Below, piece by piece: positions 56,501 to 64,000 of a stretch of DNA of 64,000 nt (its first letter is position 1; each line of letters opens with the position of its first letter). The position numbers and the translations under genes were made by a program. The notes below the pieces were generated by a model, which had not been told where the DNA came from, searched no databases, and worked only from the letters and a program-made list of their open reading frames with translations. This DNA comes from Gymnothorax reevesii. Its lineage: Eukaryota > Chordata > Actinopteri > Anguilliformes > Muraenidae. The stretch lies in contig CM056583.1 of the NCBI GenBank assembly GCA_029721435.1, forward strand, positions 69,682,120-69,746,119, read 5' to 3'.

Positions 56501-57863
56501 AAGTGGCAAGACTTCCAGGGTGTTTCCCTTCAGGAGATGTGAGTGCCTGCTGACAGTGGTCTAAGAAGTTTTTAAGGGTGCCCCAGGTTCACAGATGTTC
56601 AAGGGCTATGAAGCCTATCCTGTCTGGTCCTAAACAAAAGAAGGGCAACTGTGGTGCAAGTCACTGAGAATTTCAAGATTAAACAAGTGTTTGCCACTAA
56701 CATGGCAATATCCCCTGCCAACTAAATTTTGTGTGTCCGTACAGAGCCCAATGCTATATCCCCCGCTTTGCGCTAATCGCGCGGCGGGGAATAATAAGGA
56801 ATGTGTCAGAACACACAGTGCTTTAAACCCTGCTGTGTTTCACACTTTTTATTCTGCAGACCAGTCAAAATGCCCACTCTAACCCTGGTCCACCTCGAAA
56901 AAAGCACCCAAATGGGCACCTGAGCTCCAGAACTGGAGCTTAAAGCAGATGAAGAAGGTCACGTCTTCCAGCAAGTCCCTTTTTCTTGTACATCATATGC
57001 TGTGGCTGTGTACGGGCACACCATATACCTGGGAAGAGATGTCATCAGGATGGACCAGAGAAGAAATCAAGCTGCAGTAGGAGTGTAATATACTGGAAAA
57101 TGTTCTGCTGGGAAACCCAGAGTCTGGGGATTCAAGGGACTCAGGTGGTTTTAATCTTACAGCAGATTTGTGAGTGTGTGTGTGCGTTTGGGTTAATGCC
57201 ATTAAATAGATAAAATGTACTCCGCCCAGGCGATTGATGTCCATATTTATGAAAACTTGGCCGCAGTTTTTTTTCTTTCCAATGGACAATGTGAAACCCG
57301 GTTCCGGCAGCAGTGGCCATTACATCCAGTAAAATATTACTGACGCCATCACCTTCCCCAGAATTTTCAAAATAACGTCGGATGTCGGAACTCCGGATGT
57401 ACTGATCAGTACAGTCAGGCTCATGACAAGGTATGAATTACGTTCCGAACGTTATCCCCTGCTGGTAAATACGCGCATAGCAATCTATAGCTACTGGCTA
57501 GTGAGAAATTGGTTTCAACACAGCCTAACGTTAGGCTAAAGGTGCGCTCTCCAGTTACAGTAGACGTTTCTGCAATTTCATTGAACTCCTTTTCTAAATA
57601 ACAACATTTATGATGAAGTTTACCTTTTGAATTTCGTCATGCGTGCTCCTAAAAACAGACCTGCACCGTTATAACGTAATCGCGTCTTGCATCGTAGCTA
57701 GCTAGTTTGCTTGCTAGCTAGCTAACAACCTAAGTGCAGCAACAATAAGGCCTAACTCATGCACGGCTAATTATAAAGAGAATAACATTAGCTACTCAGC
57801 TAATACGACTCTCTCAGCTGTTTTTAAGACACCGAGCTGTATACTTACGATGAAAGCTGCCAT
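47097..57863 (-). CDS. Unnamed C2H2 zinc-finger / coiled-coil protein, 8 exons
   Basis: Eight minus-strand exons join into a 478-residue frame with GT-AG junctions throughout; all introns are phase 0 except the second (phase 1). The N-terminus MAAFI/AHPSVRMKGTEHNYNP leads to zinc-binding text: CQDETC, then CPFCNIAEAY...HYRVKH (a C2H2 finger, about residues 40-63), CCNYCEIVG and CYRCRNGFNRRDEAIKHYKTH (a canonical CX2C-X12-HX3H finger, about residues 99-119). A Ser/Thr/Gly/Gln-rich middle (about 136-246) follows. A heptad-type coiled coil spans about 250-345 (LLEKQILELHQQ, VESLEAQHRELLQ). The tail is acidic and ends KKQRTT. I infer a nuclear DNA- or chromatin-binding protein that may dimerise through the coiled coil. 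I did not recognise the orthologue. It lies upstream of and parallel to mzt2. Confidence 0.88.
48019..48111 (-). CDS. Zinc-finger gene exon 7
   Basis: 31 codons, MASLVQANVKMFEELQLYRT through SSEQQIKKL, continue the coiled coil. Acceptor CCCTCAG and donor CTT/GTGAGT are both strong. Confidence 0.9.
48707..48841 (-). CDS. Zinc-finger gene exon 6
   Basis: 45 codons, GGQSLDQSLLEKQILELHQQ to AEVQRLKEH, start the coiled coil. Acceptor CTGTAG; donor CAT/GTAGGC is weaker than the others. Confidence 0.85.
49015..49045 (-). tRNA. 3' half of a tRNA-Pro-like sequence (fragment)
   Basis: On the minus strand, AGGTCCTGGGTTCACAACCC then GGACGAGCCCC resembles the T-arm and 3' acceptor strand of vertebrate tRNA-Pro (AGGTCCCGGGTTCAAATCCC, GGACGAGCCC). 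The 5' half is absent. An A-rich run follows directly (CGAAAAAAAGG), hinting at a retroposed fragment. Confidence 0.45.
49281..51822. mobile_element. Long-armed hAT element with LINE insert
   Basis: Flanked by perfect 8-bp copies GTCACAGT (49273-49280 and 51823-51830). The ends TAGGGCTGTCGGGATTAAGG and CCTTAATCGCGCAGCCCTA are inverted. Homology between arms continues about 520-570 bp inward (49281-49805 against 51255-51822), far longer than usual hAT termini. The centre holds about 0.6 kb of AT-rich sequence and a LINE fragment at 50440-51250. It lies in intron 5 of the zinc-finger gene. No hAT transposase frame was seen. Confidence 0.85.
50440..51250 (+). pseudogene. 3' fragment of a non-LTR retrotransposon (LINE)
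   Basis: Encodes the C-terminal part of a reverse-transcriptase ORF: WQMKFNIAKCKVVH, KYLGVIVDKTLTGSSHCAVA, KKANRMLRYIGKSI, MLLLYNIFVGPHLEY. After stops and shifts it continues GDLIEVFKYVKGINKVNY, RGHKWKLTKGKF and YFFTKRVISMWNSVPDHIV. The end TTGGGCTGAATGGCCTGCTC then TTATGTTA is a typical 3' tail for this LINE type in fish. It is 5' truncated, as expected from incomplete reverse transcription. The clade (CR1/L2/Rex-like) is not resolved. Confidence 0.85.
52334..52489 (-). CDS. Zinc-finger gene exon 5
   Basis: 52 codons, DSNVSNGIIVGAEETVGLSQ to SASIITEE: Gln/Ser/Thr-rich, low-complexity-like and possibly transactivating. Acceptor TTGAAG; donor GAG/GTACGT is strong. Confidence 0.88.
52745..52830. 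repeat. AT/GT microsatellite
   Basis: Interrupted ATATAT/GTGTGT sequence within intron 4 of the zinc-finger gene. A small second (AT)n lies at 53235-53252. Confidence 0.8.
53377..53553 (-). CDS. Zinc-finger gene exon 4
   Basis: 59 codons, EVNNRQYYEQSAEAHPKAYS to DNLLTEGSK, with GTGTNGDYSAIG and TQAIISTSTNT. Acceptor GTCTCAG; donor AAG/GTATTT. Confidence 0.9.
54172..54362 (-). CDS. Zinc-finger gene exon 3
   Basis: Opens GLKVLRCCNYCEIVGTIKGE and contains the canonical C2H2 finger CYRCRNGFNRRDEAIKHYKTH. It ends FQIQITQ at donor CAG/GTTTGT. The acceptor GCCCAG/GC completes a split Gly codon from exon 2. Confidence 0.93.
54373..55309. other. Zinc-finger gene intron 2
   Basis: AT-rich intron without a recognised repeat or alternative exon. 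Confidence 0.5.
55310..55508 (-). CDS. Zinc-finger gene exon 2
   Basis: The acceptor TTTCTCCAG precedes GCCCACCC. The exon reads AHPSVRMKGTEHNYNPVLCQ, DETCPAKAKESHMHC and PFCNIAEAYQDPVILRAHYR, then VKHVDKGIEFAG. The first zinc-binding module lies here. Donor GCTG/GTGCGT. Confidence 0.92.
55512..57848. other. Zinc-finger gene intron 1
   Basis: A 2.3-kb intron holding a dispersed repeat (56690-56795) and, near 57295-57480, a CpG-richer patch with TTCCGGC that could be regulatory. Confidence 0.45.
56690..56795 (-). repeat. Dispersed GC-rich repeat, copy 2
   Basis: AGTGTTTGCCACTAACATGG through CGCTAATCGCGCGGCGGGGA is the inverted counterpart of 23850-23995. Confidence 0.7.
57849..57863 (-). CDS. 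Zinc-finger gene exon 1 (start)
   Basis: ATG GCA GCT TTC ATC is followed at once by the consensus donor GTAAGTAT. The five codons join exon 2 in phase 0. This is the only nearby upstream ATG with a strong donor in the right phase, so it is the best start. A later Met (RMKG in exon 2) is the fallback. Confidence 0.7.
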
Positions 57864-58100
57864 TTGCACTTAAGGTTTTATAACTTGATCCAGAAACCAG
57901 CCATTAATGACACATTCTTAATCTAAAATACTCTAGCATATTGCTAATTTCAGGCAGGTTCTGTGTTGTTCGTCATCGGTAGATGCACACCTTCCCATCT
58001 ACAGTTCTTCACCAGACGTATACGTCGAAGGTTTTGCGTGGTTACGACACTGTCGTGCCAAGTTAAGCCGAAACTCAACGCATTCAAATATTACAGGCTA
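57864..58100 (-). promoter_or_regulatory. Probable 5' UTR and promoter of the zinc-finger gene
   Basis: Sequence upstream of the start exon has scattered CpGs (ACGTATACGTCG, GACACTGTCG) and no TATA box in an obvious position. The transcription start was not determined. Confidence 0.35.
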
Positions 58101-58499
58101 AAATGATTACATTGTGCAAAGTGGCGAATCAGCGAAGAGTGCGTTTACCATACGTTGAAAAGGTAATTTTAAAGCAGCTGTTAACCGTAATCTAGGGCAA
58201 AGTAAATACGAATTTTGCATCTATGTCGGGCAAATTTAAACCATTTTCTTTGATCGATACCACTGTTGTAATTTCATTTCAACAGAGCATGTGGGCGTCT
58301 ATCTCTATTGCAGCTGCGCAGGATGTTCGCTTCTCAGTTTTATTAAATTGGTACTCAGCGGAGTTTCTTATGCAAAATGAATCAATGCTCTATGTCTATA
58401 GCATCGCAGAAGTGTTGTGAACACACCGTTCAGATCAAGTAGGGAGGCAATTTTCCCATCACTAAAGTGTACCTAACTCTTAGAGCAGTGAGGGTTGGA

Positions 58500-58740
58500 C
58501 ATTATTGCATCCAGCCTAGTCTTCAACACTCCCTGAGTTTATGCTTCAACAATGACATGATCTGGCAAGGTATTACAAAATGTGAAAACTGCGGTAAAAA
58601 AAAACAACCCGTCTTGATATCGGTGCTATATTTAGCCTTGGCTAAATTCCATTTCTGAGACCTAGTTCTGCAATCAGAACTTCGCGTAAAAAATCTGCAT
58701 AGTTCACTGTGTTAATCCATATCATTTTCCACCAGTAGCT
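58500..58740 (+). repeat. Dispersed repeat D, copy 1
   Basis: CATCCAGCCTAGTCTTCAAC and GCTTCAACAATGACATGATC match 59200-59455 in direct orientation (CGCCCAGCCTTGTCTTAAAC, GCCTCAACAATGACGAGACT). The phrasing resembles a dispersed fish repeat with CTTCAACAACA...GGCAAGGTATT. Confidence 0.6.
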
Positions 58741-58794
58741 GCAGCTCAAACACAACTTTAGTTTGTTGAGAAGTTACAGTTGAAGGGGCTAAAA

Positions 58795-59190
58795 AAGTTA
58801 AATGCCATGACTGAGGATTTTTGTTACTTCATGAGCACTGATAGATTTCCAGAACATTTACTTTTCTTTGGTTGTTTTATTTATTTATTTATCCTATAAG
58901 TAATGGGACACTTGCCTCCAAATTAATCAACGTCATATCGGGGGGAAAAAACCTGCGGGTTCGTATCATGAGAACAGCTAGCCTGCTCTTATGAAATCAA
59001 CGACCAGATGTTAGAGGTGGTATCTATTATAACAGAAAGTTCCTGCATTATCAGGATACATATTCCCCGCAGGCCTGGCTGACCATGCCTTTTGCTGAGT
59101 GCCTCAGGTGCTGTGACAGCATAAATCAATGTAGATGATCATAAGGTCTCTTACAGACCCCTCCCCAAGACTTCACCCTTCTGAACGCAG
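58795..59190 (+). repeat. Repeat E, copy 1
   Basis: Shares an ordered series of words with 62985-63400 in direct orientation: GGGACACTTG/GGGGCACTTG, ATGAGAACAGCT/ATGAGACCAGCT, GAAATCAACGACCAGATGT/GAAATCAATGCCCGGACGT, GGCTGACCATGCCTTTTG/GGCTGACTATGCTTTTTG and CCCCTCCCCAAGACTTCACC/CCCCTCCCCAAAACTCCACC. Confidence 0.75.
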
Positions 59191-59199
59191 CTTCTAATA

Positions 59200-59455
59200 C
59201 TGCGCCCAGCCTTGTCTTAAACTTTTGCCCAGAGCTAATGCCTCAACAATGACGAGACTTGGAGAGCTATTTTACTCTGTCACTGCTCTCTGTATGGGGG
59301 ACGGCCCTATAATTATCATTGGCTTCAGTCCATTTCTGATCCCGAGTGTGGCAAACAGAATTTATCCTGAAAAATCCCGCGGCGTTCACTTTGTTAATCC
59401 CTTTTGCCAAACTTAATAACTTAAATTCTATCATTTCCCAACACTAGGTGGGCTC
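59200..59455 (+). repeat. Dispersed repeat D, copy 2
   Basis: Direct, diverged copy of 58500-58740. It ends with CACTTTGTTAATCCCTTTTG and TCATTTCCCA, against CACTGTGTTAATCCATATCATTTTCCA in copy 1. Confidence 0.6.
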
Positions 59456-60029
59456 AAGCACAGTCATTGAGCTGCTATGTCGGATAGCTCTTGATGGTTT
59501 GGTCTCGTAATAACCACCAGATGTCCCTCTATTACGGGTAGTGAATAAAGCAGTCCAGTTATGTGGAGTTGGGGGGAAGGGGGAATCAAGACTAAACCTT
59601 CATAATTTCAGTCGTTGATCTATTTGTTGAACAAACTGACTTAATTCATGTGTCTTAGAGAAAGTTCAATTTCATCATACAGTGCATAAATTCCCTGTAT
59701 CATCACAGTTTAAAATGGATGTTTTTTCCACCCTGATTCTCAGTTCTATTGAATTTACCCCATAATTTCATCGCTGTTAGATCGCATATGAAGAGAAACC
59801 GTGTCTTCAGTTGCCTATTACAATAATTGAAAAATGCGCCAATAAAGGAAAGTAATTGAAAACTAGCCAGGACTAACTGTCATAAAGGGACATGTCTGTG
59901 CCCCCCAAATTCCCTGTTCTAGCGCTGGTTCTGCCATGGTGTAGCACGGCATATAATTCATATAATTCATATTTAGCACCCTTTTCTTGGGCCCACATTC
60001 TCATACAGCACTTACATACTCACATTACT
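59456..60029. other. Intergenic, nothing recognised
   Basis: AT-rich sequence without coding signal. Confidence 0.4.
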
Positions 60030-61380
60030 CTCATACTAGTTTGCACCTCGTCTTGATAACACAGAGTGGAGTCGTCTGGGCATTGAGGAAGCAAGTTTCT
60101 TGAGTTCAGCCATTTGAATTTGATCCCACTCTTGTTTAATACAGGCTTCCAGCTGCTGGAGAGTTTTGGGTCTCCTTTGATGGACTGCAGTGTGTGGTTT
60201 TGCATTGTCCTGCTGAAATACGCCAGGCCTTCCCTGGAATAGATGTCATCTGGAGGGGAGCATATGTTGCTCTAAAACCTTTATCTACCTTTCAGCATTC
60301 ATGGTGCTTTTTAAAACATGCAAGTGTCCCACACCATATGCACTAATGCATCCCCATACCATCAGAGATGCTGGCTTTTGAACTGAACGCTGATAACATG
60401 GGTGGTCTTTCTCCTCCTTAGCCCGGAGGACACAACGCCCATGATTTCCAACAAGAATGTCAAATTTGGACTCATCTGACCAAAGGACACTTTGCCACTT
60501 TGCTACAGGCCATTTTAAATGAGCCTTGGACCACAGAACACGGCGGCACTTCTGGATCATGCGCAACAATGGCTTCCTTTTTGCATGATAGAGTTTTAGG
60601 TGGCATCAGTGGATGGCATGGGGGAGTGTTTTTACATACAGTGGTTTCTTGAAGTATTCCCGGGCCCATTTAGTAATGCCAATGACAGAATGATGCCAGT
60701 GAGTGATGCAGTGGCATCTGAGGGCCCGAAGATCACCAGCATCCAGTAAAGGTCTTCGGCCTTGTCCCTTACACACAGAGATTTTTACAGTATCTCTGAA
60801 TCTTTTGAAGATGTTATGCATTGTCGATGATGAGACCTTCAAAGCCTTTGCAATTTGACATTGAGGAACATTATTTTTAAAGTATTCCTCATTTTTTTTT
60901 CACGTAAGCCTTCACAGGTTGGAGAGCCTCTGGCCATCTTTACTTCTGAGAGACTCGGCCTCTCTAAGACATCCCTTTTATAGCCAATCATGTTATACAC
61001 CTGATGCCAGTTAACTTTATCTTGCAAAATTTTCTGTCAGCTGATTCTCATATATTAATTGCTTATATATTATATATATCATATTATATATTAATCGCTT
61101 ATATATAATTATATTAATTGTTTATATATAATATATATTATATATATAATTAATTGCCCTTTTTGCCTGTGTCCCAACTTTTTTGAGACCTGTTGCAGCC
61201 AGAAAATTTGAAATAAGCTCATTTTGTGCATAAAAATGTAAAATGTCTCAATTGCATCATTTGAAACGTTATCCATGTTCTATTGTAAATAACGTATTAG
61301 CTCATGTGATCTGAAAGTCATTTCATTTTGATTTTATTCATAATTTACACTTTGTCTCAACTATTTTGGAATTGGGGTTG
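60030..61380 (-). pseudogene. Tc1-like element lacking its catalytic Glu
   Basis: The right terminus is CTCAACTATTTTGGAATTGGGGTTG, followed by TA at 61381. The minus-strand coding region runs from MARGSPTCEGLREK (about 60930) through [36 protein letters not shown] and GVFQQDNAKPHTA. It then jumps in frame to VHQRRPKTLQQLEACIKQEW and ends SSMPRRLHSVLSRRGAN and a stop near 60037. The roughly 30-40 residues between second Asp and Glu, and the Glu itself, are gone. Other damage: a frameshift at a T8 run (60893-60900) and a few stops. The left terminal repeat is missing just past the stop codon. It is a relative, of another subfamily, of the copy at 42605-44195. Confidence 0.85.
61033..61158. repeat. 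AT-rich satellite in the Tc1 5' region
   Basis: Repeated ATATATTAATTGCTTATATA-like units expanded between the transposase start and the right terminus of the Tc1 copy. Confidence 0.8.
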
Positions 61381-61382
61381 TA

Positions 61383-62984
61383 GATACTTTTGCTCATAAT
61401 GATGGATGGCCTACATGAAGTAAAAGGTAATAAGAGGAAACAGCTGATCAGCAGGCATATCTGGAACTTGTTTGATGGCTAGGTTTACCAAACAAATGCC
61501 TGACAGAAGTTAGAATCTGACACTTGATGAAAGATGCAGCATATGACTTTTTCAAACTGCGTCTCCTGACCCAAACTGATGGTGACATCCCCCATGATAT
61601 GCTGCTGGGCTTGCTTGGGTAGCTTCATACTGAGGAAGCGGTAATTGCAAAAAGCTGAGCTAGAAACTAGTGTCAAATTGCCAGCATAGAATGCATACAT
61701 TCAGCATGTTCCCTTTGTTAACCGCTTGTTCAGACAAATTGTATGAGTCATCCTTTTTGTTTTTAGGCTACAGGTTGCAGTGGGAAAAGGGCCCGCAACT
61801 TTTGGTTTGGTACGCATAATAGGTAGTAAGTTTAGAAAAAAAATGTTTCTTGTTAAAAACGGATATGAGCAGATTTATGGATCAAGTGGGTACTTCCTGT
61901 TTGTCCTGCCTTGTTGCAAGAATTTGCTAATAATTCTTGACCAGAATAAATGGATATACAATATATACCACCAGTACATCATTGGTACATAATAGCAAGA
62001 AATTCAATACGACATCAGCCTGGTTTATCACAAGCATATCTAAATCAGTGTCATCCGGTCAAATTATTTATAATGCATAAACTATTGCACATTCATTCAT
62101 TGATTTAATAAATTTTAACTTTGAATGCTTGTACACCTTGGCTCTGATGGCAGAGCATCTTTTAATGTTCCTTCATCTGAGAGTGGCACAAATTAAACTT
62201 GTTTTCAAGCTACACACAATTTTAAGTCATTGATTTACACAGTATCCCTATAAATGCTGTTTTTATTGGGGAAAAAGCATATTAATCACAGATATGACAC
62301 AGTTTAATTAAGCCAAAGCCAGGCTTAAAAAAAACGTTCAAATAACTTCAAATTTACATATCACAGATGATGTCATCACATCTCCCGTTACATTTCTGTA
62401 AAAAGGGCTGAACAGTGCTGCTTTCTACACAGAAAGAAGTGCACACACATGCACAATTTATATTTCTTATCACTAGGAGAAATTTAGCACACGAAAGATT
62501 ATAAAAGAAGAAATGACCATAAGAACTATTACCCTCAGTCATATTCTAAAGGTGAACTCACACCGTTCTTAATCACAACTTAACCCCGTACAACCTGCGG
62601 ACCCATGTATGGGTTTGTCAAATGCAGCTGCTGTATTCTCACCCGATTAACTTCAGGCCAATTTTCAATTCTTGTGGAGATTCCAAAGGTGTCCAATGAA
62701 CCCAAATATGTCCAACTGAAATACAGAGGAGTATGTATAAAATGATATACACGATCTAGATATTTTCCATTGAATGTAATGCTGTGACCATGAAAAAATT
62801 GCACCCTGGATTTGGGTATTTCCATCAATATAAATGTGATATAGCTTCAGTGAGGTGGTACAACCAGCATATACAGAATATGTATGTGGCATTTTCCCAC
62901 ATGAAAAAATGCCTTTTCTGACTTTGAACCTACTTAAGGGAAAACCTGAGTGAAAAGTTAGAGTTTAAGCTTTGGTTAAAAAGG
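61383..62984. other. Intergenic, nothing recognised
   Basis: AT-rich sequence without a supportable gene or known repeat on either strand. Confidence 0.4.
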
Positions 62985-63400
62985 CAAAATGCCACAACTT
63001 CAGATTTTTGGGACATCTTGAGCACAGAGAAATCCATAGAATTTTCACTATTCTCTGGTTATTTTTCCTTTATGAGAATTAAAGAAATGGGGCACTTGTA
63101 TGTCGTCAAATTCACTAACTTCATATTGAAATTCACCAAAAAAAAAAAAAAAGAAAACCCAAGGATTCATATGATGAGACCAGCTGACCCACTATCAAGA
63201 AATCAATGCCCGGACGTCAGTGGTTGTGATTTCTTGTGGAACAGAGAGTTCTTGCATGATCAGGAGACATGGTTCTAGAAGGACTGGCTGACTATGCTTT
63301 TTGTTGCATGGTTATGGTGCTGTGTCAACATAAATCCATTGGCATAATCACAACGTCACTTAGAGCATAACCCCCTCCCCAAAACTCCACCGTTCTAAAC
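62985..63400 (+). repeat. Repeat E, copy 2
   Basis: Direct, diverged copy of 58795-59190, with an A15 tract inserted at about 63138-63152. Confidence 0.75.
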
Positions 63401-63739
63401 GCTCTCCTCAGTCTTCTCTAGGATCTCTTCCTGTTAAAAGTTCCATGAGCTAACTGTCTGATTGGTTTTTCAAAGCATATGGGAGAGCTTGCCACAACTC
63501 TTCTGTAAACCATCTCTGTTGCCTGTGGCTCTCTTGGTAATCCGAGAGAGTCTTGATGACGTGGAAATCAGGGCTTTGTAAAAGCCTGTGCATGATAAAG
63601 GGGTGCCTTAGTTCTTCCTAACATAGATTTCACATGATTGGAAATATTCTTTCAAGATTCTGGACCATGTTGACATGAATGCATTACATTATTTTCCTTA
63701 GATTTGTCAGCTCCACCTTCATCTGGTGAATCACCTATT

Positions 63740-63990
63740 CAACTACAACCCAATCATGCTCTATTGGACTCCACTCTGGTGACTGGGGATATACTTAAAC
63801 TAGTCTGGCACCAATAACCATCCCATGGTAAAAACCAAAAAGATCACAATTTTTCTTCATTCTCATGTTTGATGCGAACATTAACTGAAGCACCTGACAT
63901 GTCAGCATGATCTCCTCATGTTCTTGGTTTTCACTCATATGACACAGACCTTAGCCATCCACCCTTTTTCTGCCCCCCAATCGAAATAAA
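63740..63990 (-). mobile_element. Tc1-like fragment at window edge
   Basis: AGTCTGGCACCAATAACCAT and CCCATGGTAAAAACC, then GATCACAATTTTTCTTC and GAACATTAACTGAAGCACCT, match in order the reverse strand of the N-terminal coding and 5' region of a very common fish Tc1 family. The transposase body is deleted just to the left. The element may continue past the window. Confidence 0.7.
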
Positions 63991-64000
63991 CCAGTATAAT

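Noticed and set aside
61033..61158. AT-rich block as a possible replication origin or centromeric satellite
   Set aside because: It lies inside a Tc1 element and is best explained as a local simple-repeat expansion.
1..64000. CRISPR array, bacterial operon, phage or plasmid system
   Set aside because: The window has spliced genes, vertebrate-type transposons and microsatellites. Repeats here are transposon arms, not spacer arrays.

Overview
This is a eukaryotic nuclear window, almost certainly from a ray-finned (teleost) fish. The evidence is two spliced vertebrate-type genes with GT-AG introns, long CA/GT and CT microsatellites, and a repeat load typical of teleosts: Tc1-like DD34E relics, hAT non-autonomous elements, a PIF/Harbinger element with a Myb-like ORF, Kolobok-like TTAA elements and LINE fragments. 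The species cannot be named from the sequence alone.

Region by region. Positions 1-16,000 are dominated by transposons. A broken Tc1 copy (336-1365) abuts a very large Kolobok-like element (about 1440-12805). That element has inverted arms 2-2.7 kb long, built from ~670-bp and ~95-bp subrepeats, and carries the decayed first exon of an element gene (3782-3944). A third arm copy (14055-15857) faces it head to head. From about 16.5 to 28 kb there is no gene. This stretch holds microsatellites, one deleted Tc1 copy and several non-repetitive, AT-rich blocks that look like conserved non-coding elements, which only alignment can confirm. From 28 to 31.4 kb lie two minus-strand Tc1 relics, each carrying a hAT insertion.

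Two protein genes lie in tandem on the minus strand. mzt2 (MOZART2, a gamma-tubulin complex subunit) has coding exons at 40997-40813, ~40676-40529 and 33529-33378. A probable non-coding first exon ends at 45599. Upstream is an eight-exon gene (coding 57863 to 47097) for a 478-residue protein with C2H2-type zinc fingers near the N-terminus and a coiled coil near the C-terminus; I could not name it. Its eight coding exons join in one open frame. Both genes' introns are full of insertions: a Harbinger element and a nearly complete Tc1 in the first mzt2 intron, a deleted Tc1, a foldback element and a hAT in the second, and in the zinc-finger gene a long-armed hAT element carrying a LINE fragment.

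From 58 to 64 kb is intergenic sequence with duplicated dispersed repeats, a Tc1 copy that lost its catalytic glutamate by in-frame deletion, and a final Tc1 fragment at the window edge. Nothing suggests a bacterial-type system. The most unusual object is the giant long-armed Kolobok-like element.
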